From Strix aluco (Eukaryota; Chordata; Aves; Strigiformes; Strigidae): a stretch of 64,000 bases of DNA. Both the position numbers and the translations under genes were made by a program. Positions 34,426 to 47,100 of the stretch are shown here, in pieces (position 1 is the stretch's first letter; each line of letters opens with the position of its first letter). Under the pieces are notes generated by a model that ran no database searches, was not told the origin of the DNA, and saw only the letters and a program-made list of their open reading frames with translations. Location: the NCBI RefSeq assembly GCF_031877795.1, contig NC_133948.1:9656948-9720947 (forward strand). Reading direction: 5' to 3'.

Positions 34426-37400
34426 GTAGGCAAGCTGATGTGGCACACAGGTGCAGTGGAGTGCAATTTGGAGGCAGTGTTGGACTCCTGGGGGGGAGTG
34501 ATTAGCCCAGCACAGAAGAGGGTCACTCCTGCGCTGTGCTGCCAACCACTCCTGGGATCCCTCTCCCAAGCTCTGCTTGCTCTGTGGGACTAAGCCAGTC
34601 TAGGATTTGAACTGATATCTCTGGGCATCACATGCAATTCTCTCTATGTCTGGGTAGCATGCCTTAGGGGGAACACGCACCTGCAAATATACTCCCCCAG
34701 GTAGCAAATGGAACAGGAAAGTGGATCTCCATTAGAAAGCGAAAGTCCTCCTCATGTTAAGCTGTGACTGAAGACAGACTCCCTTCATGTGAAGCTACGT
34801 ACCATCCAAAATCAACCCAACTGTCCTTCATTTTGATCTTTACCAGGAATTATTAGCACCCCTCCAGGAGAAAATCCACCTCCTGTATTCTGTTTCCAGC
34901 TGGCTCCAATTCACTAATGTTCTGAATGTCCCACTGGATTCTTCTAACGTTTTATAAGGTGGCAGCTTAAATTTCTGTAATCTGTGGCTCCAACTATGTC
35001 TATTAGAATACAGTATGAAAAACAATATTTGGGGAAAGGGGAGCCAAACGCTGAAAAAGCAGCCTCTAAATATGACTGCAGCTTCAGAAATAAGAGTTTG
35101 CAAATGTCCAGAGATAGGGCTGCTCTCATGTAAACCAGGTCACTTACACACCGAATCTCCTGATCTGATCACATCTGTTGAAGCTGAAAGCGGTAGAGAA
35201 AAGGGGAACATGTAGAGCTATGCAAAGCCTCCATTTGCAACACTGCCAGCATACATTTATCTTGAATATGTCTCAAGTGGGAGGAAATCTAATGGAATGC
35301 TCTCCTGTGTCTGCTCTACTCAGGAAATGGTAAAAAGTGACACAATTTCTCTCTATAAATCCAGACTAACAAAGCTTTTGCCCCAAGAAAATGGAGGATT
35401 CCCTGCTCTGTAAATGCTGGTTTCTAATTGTAATAGGTCAGCTAAAAGATGGGGGGCTGATGCAAGAATCATTTGATGAAATCTGGTGCCTTTTTTTATG
35501 TTGGGGGTGGCCGAGATGGCCAGCTGGCTGGTGACTTACCTCTACCCTCCCTAAGCATCTCGACAAACAGGTTTTTAAACAGCTCTAGATTAATAAATTA
35601 ACAAACCTTGTCTCAATTCTTAATCTCTCCAAATTGGAGGGGAGCGAGAAGAGGACAGAAGTCTAAGTCTGGATGAAGATCCAAGTATTACATACTGAGT
35701 GTAATACAACAGAATTGAGTGAAGAACTAGATAAAACTAATAATGAACTAACAATTAATAATGAATCTGTCAGACCCTAAGCAACAACATATCATCTGCC
35801 AGCAATGTCAGTCTTAAATGCCATATATACAAACCCCTTCAGCAAGTTAGATTTTGATTTCTTCATTTACTGTCATGTTCAAACACAGTTGTCCCTGAGA
35901 CTATCTTGTCCCAAAGGAAACCACAATTTTAAAGTGCAAGTCATGAATATCCTGATGGATATAATGATTCTCAGCAACATTTGGCATTACAGCCAAGGTC
36001 ATTTTTTCACTAGCTAGTAAGGGATCCTTAGTGACCTGTAAGTGAAATTCTATTACAAACCTGTAGGTCTTAAATGAGCTAACAGCACATACCGTCTCCA
36101 ACCTTTTAGGGTAAGTGTGAAGATGCCTCTTAGATCAGACCCTCAAGATAGCCTGGGGATACTGATGCATTCAGGTTTGAAATTCATGCCAAAACAACCT
36201 CAAATAAAAATGCTGTGAAAAATTCCAGTCTCAGGGTGTCTAGTTGGGAAATGAGAGTGCCAAAATAATTTGAGTTATTTTTCTGGGAACACAACTTTTA
36301 GAAATTGCAGGCTTGTTTAAGGACTGCATGTGGGACTCTTAACAGAAACACTCTTTATTATCAAACAGTAGAGAACTGGCAAATGCTTCATGTAAGATGA
36401 ACCTAAGAGCGTATCTCCAATTTTTTTGTTGTTGTTGGGAGTAACATGATACAGTGGTCTTAAGGGACACATTTCCCATAAGTACTCTGGATTGCACCTT
36501 CATACTCTAGTGCATGGTTATTGCATGAACAGTATTGTATGTGCAGCTCTACCCATCTGGGTGCAAAATCTGCACTTGCTATATTTGGAGGCAGAGTAGA
36601 AGTCAGTTGGCATCCCCCCACAAGATGCCCCTTTATAGCCCAGCAGTCACCAAGTACTAGACCATACCTTTAATCAGTCACTCATCTTGACTCAAGTGTT
36701 TGTAATGGTTCCCATTAGTCCATTTTCCTCTGTTTCACACCTCCAGGATTTGAGCTCCCATTAAATGGAACCAAGGAGACCTTCAAACATTACAGATCAT
36801 CTCAGGATACTTTATTTTTAGAAATCAGCCTCAGGCTACAACAGTTCTTGAGATTCCTAGCTCCCTTCAGACTCAAGTGTATAATGTATCCCCCACAAAT
36901 CACTTCAATTACAAATTCATATTGCATAGTCCCCAAGAGCCACTGAAAAGAATGAGGCTTCCACTGAGCCAAAAAAAAAAAAAAAAAGTCAGAAATTGGA
37001 AGACATGGCCCTAACCACACGTAAAACCCAAACAAAGAGTCGTTCTGGTCATCCCCCCTATATATTTTATAATTAGTTGCTTGCCTTTATTTCACAAAAT
37101 GCTTTTCTCACGCGCTAGTTAAAAGTTACCCTACTCTGGTCTAACATAAGCTGGCAAAAGATAAACACGAGCTGCCTACAAGATAAATCTAGAGAGGAAC
37201 ACGCTCCATAGTAAAATCCTCCATTGCATCTGTTCACTTCATATGAACAACTGCTGCAATCCGGTATTTCTGTTCCAACATATTTATGCATTTCATACAT
37301 CAGTGGTAAGCGATTAGGCAAAGCAGTCCCAGCACTGCAAAGAGCTCACCAGCTGAACCGTGCGTGTGTGTGGGACGATCAGCTGCCAGTCTGAATCCAC

Positions 37401-38229
37401 ATGGATTTTGTTACCTGTTGCCCCTGTGCAACACAGTAATCAATATTAGGGGATTACACTCTAAGAACATGAGTGGGGTTCAGTTTTCTCTAAGTGACCC
37501 AAGCACATGCTCAACGTGTTTGTATGAGGAGATCAAGTGAAAGATCCATTAGACAATAAAGCAGCACAAGCCCACGTTCCTGTGGGCTGAAATCAAGGGC
37601 ACATTTTCAAGCTCTGAGTAGGCTAAAGAAACCTGATGCCATCTGAAACAGCCCTCAGTCAGTGTGTGCCGGCTGGATAGAAAATTCTCATTATCTTCTT
37701 ATCCTGCTTTGTACCTTGCTGGTTTTTTGCAGTTTCGCAATAATAAAACAGCTAAGTAGCATGCCAGAAGGAGAAACTGAAGTGCCACATAATGTTTTGT
37801 TTATGAGGTGCTTTATGTATTTGCCTCCAATAGCTTTTTCATAGAAGCTAAGGATATTCATGGGGAGAGGCACAGCGAAATCAATCTGTGTCTGGAAAAG
37901 TTGATATGCTGCTTACTTGTTGTAACCTGAAGCCGTTGCCTTCTTTTTTCTCCCATTTTTTTCTTTTTTTTTTTTTTTTTTAATTACTGGTACATATTTG
38001 AGACCTGAGCCAAAATGATATTAGAAGGAATCTTGCTGTGGCTTTACTGATACTTTGAACAGGTCTTTTGACAGCAATAAACACCCATGCTGATAGCAGC
38101 GTATAAGGCAATTTCAAATCAGGCCATAAAACAGCAAAATCAGATGAGTGCTGGAAAAAAATATCTAATGTAAGTGCATGTAGTGGTCTACTACTGCACT
38201 CTAACACTGGGTGTTCTGATAACTCCCCC
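34426..38229. other. Unique non-coding sequence with A and T runs
   Basis: No gene was recognised. An A17 run is at 36971-36987 and a T18 run at 37964-37981. Neither is attached to a recognisable retroelement body. Open frames are short. Confidence 0.5.
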
Positions 38230-38510
38230 TGGTCAAGGAGGTTAGAGTGCTTTAAAAACACTCATGAGCTAAACACTCCAGCATCCCATGGAAGCAGGGA
38301 GGTATTCTTCACTCCACTCTGCAGTCTGGCAGAGAGCTGATGCCTGCTTCCACCCCTGCAGGACTGGGACTCTGATCCCAGCAGGACCACAGGATGCTCA
38401 TCCAGGAAGCCAGTGACAGCACTGGGACTGAACCCCCAACTCCCAGCCTTTTCCCTAACCAGGAACACAGTTCTCCCTTCAAGATGAAGGAAGAAAATAG
38501 ACAAAGATAT
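38230..38510 (-). repeat. MIR-type SINE (antisense)
   Basis: In plus-strand order the sequence reads catcccatggaagcaggga, then aggaagccagtgacagc, then cactgggactgaaccccc (38420-38437) and cttttccctaaccaggaac. This matches antisense MIR: the CCTATGAGGTAGGTA region, then AGGAAGTCAGTGGCAGAGC, then GGGATTGAACCC, then the box containing CTCTAACCAC. The element is old and its core is disrupted. Confidence 0.6.
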
Positions 38511-38919
38511 GCTGATAGGCTAATCTGAAGACAAATGCTGTGCTAAATTTCCACATTAGACAGTGATGGTAAAGACTTAATAATTCCTACATTGAATGCA
38601 CAAGATTAATAATGCATTTTCTTTTAGTAACTATTTAAAGCATAGTCACATAGTGTCAAACCCAAGCACTCAATTTTATGATTTAGTCCCCAAAACCAGG
38701 AGATTAGTATTAAAATAGCATAACTTGGTGGGTTATTGTTTTCTTTTAAATTTGCCTCCTAATTTACGAGCCATGAGTCCTGTTTTCCAGATTATTTTTT
38801 TTCCCTATGACAAGGAAGGTTAGAAACTGCCTTGGTGTTTGAAAGCTGAGATTCTCCCTTAATTACATGCATGGCTTTAGGAAATACACCAAATATCACA
38901 TAACTTGGCATTCTTACTA
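38511..38919. other. Unique non-coding sequence
   Basis: AT-rich sequence between two antisense MIR fragments. Nothing recognised. Confidence 0.5.
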
Positions 38920-39005
38920 CGTTTCATGTTCAAAGCACTTTGCAAACCTCAGTTAATGAATCCTGCAAGCACTGGTGTATTTGGAGGCAGTCAAAAATTA
39001 CTACT
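38920..39005 (-). repeat. 3' part of a MIR-type SINE (antisense)
   Basis: The words caaagcactttgcaaacctc (38931-38950), agttaatgaatcctgcaagc and tgtatttggaggcag closely follow the antisense MIR 3' part (AAAGCGCTTTACAAACATT..AATTAATCCTCACAACACC..GAGGTAG). Confidence 0.6.
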
Positions 39006-40116
39006 CTGAGCAGGACTTGGGACCCTGACAATGCTCACTGGAGGATCAGGCCCTAAGCAAGCTGTCTTGGGGTCATTGGAGGACTCATAACTGGGATTAC
39101 AGCTTTAGATTCCTCCTGAAAGCACACTTCTCTTATTAAAGATATTAGCACTCAAACAGAGCCTCATCCATTCTAGAGCATCTGTTTACACAGTCTAGGT
39201 AAATTTTACTTTGTGTTACTGACCTACCCTTCTAGACAACACTGCAATAATAAAGCAGCATACAACATCAGTAAAAACAATGCCCAGAAAAGTTTTTTAA
39301 ATTGAAATACCACACACACCTCTGTAAGACCTGGGAAGTAGCAAAGCACAAAATGGCAGCTCATGTTTCCACACCTGCCTTTCTTCCCCACCCAAAATTT
39401 TAACAGGAGTATTTATTTGCAGAAAGAAAAATTAAAAGCTAATGGATAAGAGATGCACACTGGGGATTCAGAGGGCCCTAGTCTAGGGACAGGGAAGGTC
39501 TCATTACCCTGGAGAGCCCTTTTTCCTTTCACTGCTAAATCCGACTCTTGGGCGTCCCTTCTGGAAGGCTTTCTGAGGTTGGCAGTGTTTGCACTGCTTT
39601 GAAATGCAAGTCTCCCCCGCTTTGTTTGTTTTTGAAATGGTTTGAAAGGGAGGAGCAGACGTCCTTGGCTACTAAAGCTGAGCTTTCCCAAAACACAAGC
39701 TGCTGCTCTTTGTTTGCTTCTCGTTAATTAGCTGTGTGTCTAATTAGTGACAGGTTCCCTTTGGCTTTCCTGAAACCAAAGCTGCTCCATGTCAGTAGAG
39801 GTCCATCAGGGGACTTGTCAGTGCCCGAATGGTTTCCAGCTGCTCCATGGCCCTCCACAGAAGCACACGTGCACACACACTGACACTTACCCACTTCAGC
39901 CAATTGACTGGTGATAGCCCTGCCAATGGAGATACAAGTCACTTTACCTGCACTGAACCCCTGATTTCAGCCAGGTCCAATCTGTAATATCCTAATTCAC
40001 ATCACATCCTAATTCACTGTAGAGACAGTTTCACAGAAGGATAGAAAACAAGGTCCTGACTTCTAACCCACTGCTGTAGTCCACTTTCTCTTCCCAGTGT
40101 TTTGCTCTGACACTTT
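39006..40116. other. Unique non-coding sequence
   Basis: No gene or repeat was recognised. A short duplication of cctaattcacatcac and cctaattcactg occurs near 39990-40018. Confidence 0.5.
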
Positions 40117-40195
40117 GGTCCTGATTCACCTCTCAGTTACTGTAGTCCAATAACACTAATTTCACCCAAGGGTGAAAACTACTTTTCAGCTGTGA
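40117..40195. repeat. Dispersed sauropsid repeat fragment
   Basis: The stretch ggtcctgattcacctctcag (40117-40136), then ttactgtagtccaataacac, resembles a fold-back repeat common in turtle and archosaur DNA (CCTGATTC.CCTCTCACTTACACCAGTGTAA..). The second half is weak. The family name is uncertain. Confidence 0.4.
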
Positions 40196-42611
40196 CGAGC
40201 ATCACTCAGCTTTCAGGGCACTCACCGTAGGATACTGTTATTGCAGTTTGTTTATTTAAACCGAGGTGAGCTTGGCCTGTTACCAGCTTTAAATTCACCA
40301 TTTTGGGGACTCATTGAAAAATCCCTTCAGCTGTACATGCTGGTGTGAGAAAGAGGAAGGACACAGACTTGCACCATCCCAGGGGACCACTGAGACTGTT
40401 CCTCCCCCACGCACACGCTTCCTGCTCTTCTCTGCTCACTTCCCCCCTACGGGTTTCCATCAGCAGGTCCCTAAAGAGAGAGGAGTTTATTTAATTCCCT
40501 ACTGATGTCAGATCCTGTTGGTGCCAGAGTGATTGATGGGCAAGCCCCATGACTGACAGGAAGATGCGCTTTCAATTAGCTGTGTGGGCTGTTTCCCTCT
40601 CTCTGCCCTCACTCCCCACAGTCCCTCTGGGGCAGTGCCCTCATTGCAGGGTTTCTCTTTGTACCAGCGTTCTGTATTCCCTACCCTCTCTTGTATCAGC
40701 AGCACCATTTTAAACAAACATGGCTTATTTTAAACTAGGCAAAGCTGAACATGGAACTCTCTGTCTTGGGCATAAAACAACCCCAAACCCCATCAACCCT
40801 GAGCCACCAGAGGAGGCATTTCTCCCAAGGTTCACAGCATTTGATTCAAAATCCTCCTGAAACCCACAGTCTGTGGCACCTGGCAGATCAAAGCTCCAGG
40901 GAGCCACAGAATCAGGAGAAAAAGCATAATCCTTACACGGTTTTGACTCCTATTTTGCAATAACCACTCTAAGACTGGACTACACACACAAACTGGGATT
41001 ACTCCTAAGAAACACTACCAAGTGTGAAGGAGATGAAAATTCATCCTTTTTGGTTTCTTGTTTCTGCAGAACATGTAATATCTTAGCTCTTGTTCTCATT
41101 CCTGTGTAGCAAATCCAACCCCTGGCACAGCCACTTGTGCAAACAGGGTGGCATGAGAACATCAAAAGAGCATTTTCATTACCTCCCCTTGGAATTAACT
41201 TGAGCCTGCCAAACTAAAACACCTAAACCAAAAAACTTTTGTAACTGTAATAAAATCAAGACAACCTTCAGCATTTAAAATGATGATGGTTAAACAAAAG
41301 CATCCTCTGACTTCTCTACGTGGTCTTGCGTTAAACTGTGATTTAAATAATTCACTCACAGAATCCCGATGTAGAGTGTTAAACCATGTATTGCTGAATC
41401 CATGAAGTCTCTTCCACAGCAAGTGTCCAAAGGGCAATCTGCTTTGACAGCATCATGCCGTGGGAAGGATTTACCTTGTAAAAGGCACTTTCTATAACAG
41501 AATCCAACTCGCACTTAGGAGTGAAACACATTTTTCACAAAGGTAATATACTAGTGTTTCTTTCCAGGTTGCACTAGAAGTAATACAGTTTCCTGGAAAT
41601 ATTTTCCATGAAGAAGGAATGGTACAATCTAAACATTGACTCCAGCCCAGAGGACTGAAACCACTTTCCTGTGTCAGAGTTTCAGCAATAGCCAGATGTG
41701 GATGAACAGCAGGTGCCAACAGAAAACATCAGCTCTGAGCTCACATGCTCTTCACCGGCCAAATCCAAAGCATGAAGCTAGGTTATTATTTAACTTTCCA
41801 CAGTTCAGGCAGTCTAGTCAGTGACAACTGTATGGAGATGAAAGAAATCAGGGCAGTAATGAAGAACTGTACTATTCTGGGACAATCGACTCCAGAAACA
41901 AAACCAGCAAGCTAAGAGTTGAAAAGAGGTATAGACAGACTTTGCTGGTGAGGTACTGAAGATATGAATATGTAAGATCTGTTATCTTGATCAAAAAAAG
42001 CTGTTTTGAGGAACTTATATGAAATTAAATCATGGCCAGAGAAACTTACCTTAACCTAAGTCACCTGTGATTGGTTTCCTGTGCCCTGTCCCTCCATCCG
42101 CAAACACATTCCTGGTTTGATCCAGATCCAGTAGATCTATACAGACCACATTACAAAGCTCAATACTCCCAACCCACTGGCTCTATATATTTCCAGAAGC
42201 ACTATTGTCTTCTGGAGTTACAGAAGCATCTCTAATTCAATTCTGGAAAAGCACATCTAGAGATGCCCAGCACTGATATATAATCAACAAATTTGAGATA
42301 AACCCTTCTGTACTGGCTGGTACAAAGATTCCTTACTTACACAAATTATTAGTGTGCCAGTATCAATAGAGGTTAAATACAGTTACAAATTCATCTGTCA
42401 TTTCCAACACTGAGCCAAATCTTCCTTGTTTTAGTCAGCCAGCATAACTCAAAGTCAGTTACATTATGCTTGTACGGTTTGAGGAAGAGCACTCCAGAAG
42501 ACTGGAAAGAAATAGCCTCTAATAGAGAACCTTTCCCACATTTCCATGTGGAAAAAGAAACCTTGAAGGAATGGCTCTATTGTAGCCTTCCAGCCTCTGT
42601 TGCTTTTTTAG
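40196..42611. other. Unique non-coding sequence
   Basis: No gene, repeat or RNA was recognised. Short open frames occur on both strands. Confidence 0.5.
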
Positions 42612-42624
42612 TTCAAGCTAGAAA

Positions 42625-42819
42625 ATGCCACAGAATGTAAAAATGAACGAAAAAGAAATCAAGCACCTGACAGATTTGGTTTGGGATTTAGGTGACATGT
42701 ATGAGCAGATGCGTGAGACTTTCCTCTATGACTCATTGCTCATCCTTGATCAACTACAATTAGGAAAGCAACAGATGGAATTAAAATGGGACAGAAAACC
42801 ACGAAGGAACAAAAGCTGA
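42625..42819 (+). CDS. Candidate small protein or last exon, 64 codons
   Basis: The frame begins at an ATG with A at -3 (gaaaATGc) and ends in TGA. The peptide is polar and helix-prone: MPQNVKMNEKEIKHLTDLV, then WDLGDMYEQMRETFLYDSLL, then a basic end, KWDRKPRRNKS. A strong acceptor (cctctgttgcttttttag) ends at 42611. The ATG frame meets a stop at 42619-42621, so translation would have to start at this ATG. An alternative frame running straight from the acceptor (FKLENATECKNERKRNQ..) stops after 26 codons. AATAAA occurs at 42942-42947, about 120 bases after the stop. I do not recognise the peptide. It could be a small protein, an exon of a longer gene, a pseudogene remnant or chance. Confidence 0.3.
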   Translation: MPQNVKMNEKEIKHLTDLVWDLGDMYEQMRETFLYDSLLILDQLQLGKQQMELKWDRKPRRNKS

Positions 42820-42941
42820 GACATCAGTCAGCCTGACCCTAACCTCAGTTATAGCACGTGAACCTGGAATAAGTCTGCTAAAATCAGTGCCATTCTTCCA
42901 GACTTACATACATGAAACAGAGATTAGAAGGTAGTTCTGAC

Positions 42942-42947
42942 AATAAA
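42942..42947 (+). promoter_or_regulatory. Possible poly(A) signal
   Basis: AATAAA lies about 120 bases downstream of the 64-codon frame. Such hexamers are frequent in AT-rich DNA, so this only mildly supports a transcript end. Confidence 0.25.
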
Positions 42948-44158
42948 TCAGAAGGCGTGCAATATCATCACTAGTTTCACTGCAGCTGGTGTACTGAAAC
43001 ACATGCCTCTCTGACAGGGAGATGCTATAAACAACTGAAGCCTGACAGTCAGAACTGGTTTGGACTCCAAAGGTTGGACTGCTTCATTTGGATTATGCAC
43101 TGAAGGGTGGCAAGGTTGTCTACACATTGCCTGCTGAACAGGTTGAAATGAAAAGGGAATCTGGCTTCACTCTCCACTGTTCGTCTTGAAGTGAGAAATC
43201 GCACGTCAGTCTGTTGAGAAAATAATTTGCATTTAAAAAAAAATTATTTCATTTTAGCTTTCTATTAGCTTCCCCTGCAGTAACATGTTTTAGATCTAGT
43301 GCAAAGAAGGGACCAGGGAAAAGGGAAATAGGGTTGTCTTTGCAGAAGCAGCTTAATTATGTGTAATGTGGGGCCAGATCCTACATTTAAAAAAGGCCAT
43401 GCAACAAGGAGTTCAGCAGGCCATGAGGTAAGTAAGAATTTGAGATGTAACAAAACCAAGGAAAAACTAATGTCTTTTTAGATACCATATGCTTTTAAAA
43501 CCAGGGCAAGAGGGCTATAAGGAATGTCATTAGTGCCAGTCAGTGCAGCATGTCTGGCTTCAAAGCTGCCCTTGCAGCACTGCATGTGTTTTTTCATTTG
43601 TGTCTGTAGAAAAGAACAGTAAATAGCTCTAGCAGAGCTGTGATGGTCAGATTTGGGATGGAGTTTGAAAAAGCCAAGTGAAGTTTAAGTAGGAAGTGCT
43701 CATACAGCCAGTGCTCTTAAATTGCCTGTTTCTTAATCTAACGGAAATTCACCCAGGGAAATACAGAAGAGCTGCACCCTGATCCAGGGATGTGTTCCCT
43801 GAAAGATGTCTCCAGACCACCTGAAGCAAAGGGAAGGCAGAAGGATCTGATCCAGTCACTGACCCTGTCAACAACATTTGCTTCAGCCACGGGCAGCAGA
43901 GATGAGTGGGGCACAGTTATGTCTGTGTGTATGAGCCCTGTGGGCAGGCGATGGGATTCAGAGAATCCTTTTGTGGGAACAGCCCCTGGAGCCATTCCTT
44001 CAGACTGGCTGGCTGGAGTGAGCAACCGGAGGGAAGATCCAGCTGGGACAGGTTTCTATCCAAGTGGCAGAGAAATCTGCCCCAGAGCCCTTTTCCCTCG
44101 CCTGCCCGCCAGTGGAAGTAGCAGAACAAGTGCATCCCAAGGACTCTCTCCAGGTTAC
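42948..44158. other. Unique non-coding sequence
   Basis: A segment at 43346-43427 is open in one frame between a moderate acceptor (gttgtctttgcag) and a strong donor (ATGAG|gtaagtaag). It includes ggggccagatcct, a word common in dispersed sauropsid repeats. From about 43.8 kb the sequence becomes richer in GC and CpG. No gene was recognised. Confidence 0.45.
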
Positions 44159-44178
44159 TGGTGCCCTCTGCCGACCAG
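44159..44178 (-). promoter_or_regulatory. Possible CTCF-like motif
   Basis: The word tggtgccctctgccgaccag resembles the complement of the CTCF core CCAGCAGGGGGCGC, with GCCCTCTGC intact and the flank changed. It lies in a locally CpG-richer stretch (44.09-44.35 kb). A single motif match has a high false-positive rate. Confidence 0.25.
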
Positions 44179-47100
44179 CGGGAGGAGGATTAGCCTGATA
44201 GGAGCAGCAAGAGGGAGAAACTCTGTGTCGGAATGCCTCAAACACAATGTACAGACCATCCGTTGGCGTAGAAAACTCCTTCCCTCTCCCCAATCTGAGC
44301 GGGTTCCCCACGCAGCCACACATCTGCAAAGGGACGATGAGTCGCCATAAAGTCATGCACATGGGATGACTGGGAGTGCTATTCTGAACCTCAGCATCTC
44401 TGTCACTCCCAGCCACTCTCCAGTCAGCAAGGGCAGGGCTGAGCCAAAGGTATTTAAAAAATCACCAGCATCCACGGGTTTGTCTTCAGTGAATAACCCC
44501 CTCGGCACGTACTGAAGTGTATCAGCCCCTATATTCCTGCACTACAATGGGGCAGGGGAAGAGCAGTGCAGCCCAGGAGCACTCTGTTTGTTCAGAGTGA
44601 AAGAGGGGATTATCTGACTGGGGCTAACAAGTGCCCTGAAAGTTCAAGCGATGTCCAGAGACAGATGAAAACAAGCTATACTGCGGCCACTCTGATGGCG
44701 TAAGATAAAGGGGCTGATGGCTTAAAGAAAAGGGCTCATTGCACAGGAGAAATGGAGGGTAAATGGCTCTCTTTATTTCCTGCTCATGTCAACTGGTGAT
44801 GAATTAGGAACACGGATCTCTGCTGAAGAGCTCCCACAAGCTGACCAGCAGCCTGAGAATTTGGGAGGTTCAGCTCCGCAGAGACCCATCGGGCTGCCTT
44901 GTCCAGCAGCATCCTGCTGCAGCTGCCTGGGGGCTTGGGTTTTCACTGCAGGTTGGGTGAAGAATCAGGAGCTGCCTGGGGACTGCTGTTGTGACTGGCA
45001 GGGCAGCTACCTCACAAGGCTGATGGAGGGGATGAGGAGAGAGGAAGAGAGGCTCTTTGCTAAAGGTGTGCCAGCCTTTGAACTCTGAACTTTTCCTCTG
45101 AGGTAGGGAAAGGACCAGTGCAGCAATATGCCAAGATGAATATGCTCTGCTCGCTCTGGCCTGGCTGATCTCAACATTTCTTTTCACCATTCGGACAAAA
45201 TCTAAGTTACAAAATTGGTTCTCATTTCCAGCAAGGCCTCTTTCTAAAGGGGCTCCTCCAAAAGGCAGTGTAAAGTAGTTTAAAACAAACAAGCAAACAA
45301 GACACAACTTTATCACAGGGCTGTAGCACAAATACCACTAGGGCCCAAAGGACACGGGGCACTTGGGGGATGTGCTTTCCTTCAGGACAGGGCTTCCTGA
45401 AGCAAAGGGGATTTGATCTACAGTGCTCAGTACCAAGCTTGTGCAAGACAAAGTAAGTAATCCCCAAACTCTCTGGCCTCTGAGGCCCAGAAATGAGATC
45501 ACACATCCTACAGACGGAAAAGCTTACTGAGATTGTACTCAGACTGTAAGAAGGGTTCATGCATCCAAAGCTTTTCTGCTTTTCCTGGCTGTATCAGTTT
45601 ATCTGAAAAAGGATATTGCCTCTCTCTAGAAACCCAGCCTTCCTTGCCAAGCTTCAGGATAGCATTATGTGAAAGGAGAGAGGTGGGCTAGGTGATCCCT
45701 TTTAGTAACATTGGGATGCAAAGACATGGGGATATTCATCATTCAACAAGCTCACCTTCTTTTGATTTCCATACCTGCAGCACATAGCTGGTCCGTCTCA
45801 TTCAGTTGGAATTTACTGAACCACCCGTCCAAGGAGTGACTGGGTGCTAGGAATGCAACACGGTACCTGCTCCACACAAGCCTGGGAAGGGAAGGAAGCC
45901 TTGCAGTTTATCTGACAGCATCTTTATTCTCTTTGCCCTCCCTGGCACAAACCAGGCTAAAAAGGCCTCCCCAGAGCAAAGAAGGGTCTCCCTGTAAAGG
46001 GTGCAGTGGCTGCACAGTACTATTTTATGATACACACAGGCTATAAATAACTGAAAGGAAAGAGAGTGGCGTATGTGTTTGTGACAGAGCCAGCCTAACA
46101 AGAAATTTTGCTGTAACTTTGCCCCTGGCCTATCAGGGGTTTTTACAGGATAGAAACGCTGCTCTCTTAGCACAGCTTCAGTGGGGACAGCACACAGATT
46201 TCATGCCCCACAGCTCAGAAGAACAAGCAGAGATGCTGGCATCCCTTCAGCTCCAGACTGTCCCCATACCCAACAGCTCAGGAGCAGCCAGAGCAGGCTC
46301 AGAGCACCTGCACTAGGGAGCTGTGCAAAACCCCACAGTCACAATACTGTTTCCCACACAGAAAAGGGTGAACCGGCCTCTCCAGATCGATGTGCCACCC
46401 TCCAGTCTACAACAGGCTTAGCCATTGGCCACCCACAGTGATATTATTTCCTCTTTGTTTTTTAGTGTGGCACTGGGCTGAAGAAGCCCTTTCCCAGACC
46501 TTTCTTGGAGCCAGCTGTCCTGGGTAAGAGTCCTGCTTCCCTGCCTGCCTCAATGCACACACTCTGCATGTAAATATGCATCATTCGCTGCATCCCACAC
46601 TTTAAATGCCAAAGAGGAGAGCTGGCCTTGGCATCTGCTCTGCAGGCCCAGGGGGTGTGCACTGAAAGGCAACTGCTTTCAGGCTATGGGAACAACCCTA
46701 TCAGGCCTCCATTAGAGAAGGCGATGACAGTCGCACTTATACAGGTGACTAGGTTTCACCCATAAAAGACAGGCAGGAGGATGCTTTAATGAAGGGCACA
46801 CCAAGAAAAAGCAACTTCTCTTGGCTAACCTCTGCCCCTCTGGTCCTTGCCACCCACAGTGAGCTAAGAATGTTCCCTGAGCCAGAACAACCTGTTCTGG
46901 TGGCAAGAGCTTGGCTTGTCACAGAGCAAGGGCCAGAGCTTGCAACAAATTGTGCTTTATAAAAGCACTTTCCCGCCTGTTTTCCCTTTGGTGGCACTGC
47001 AGCACCTCCCCTTCCCAGGTGCCCTCTCCTGGACTAGACCTCAATTAACTCACAGCCTCAGGCTATAAATCAAGTCAATAAAAGGGGCTGTAAAATAAAC

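Noticed and set aside
36971..37981. A17 and T18 runs as tails of retrocopies
   Set aside because: No retroelement body or retrocopied gene is recognisable beside either run.
43790..44350. 186-codon plus-strand open frame
   Set aside because: It overlaps 138- and 95-codon frames on the other strand in a GC-richer stretch where stops are rare. No recognisable protein features.
44870..45331. 153-codon minus-strand open frame
   Set aside because: Mixed hydrophobic and serine/proline-rich content with no context. Overlaps other frames.
45640..45745. CR1 3' end suggested by gtgggctaggtgatccc
   Set aside because: Only one word matches, and neither the upstream CR1 sequence nor the terminal repeat is present.
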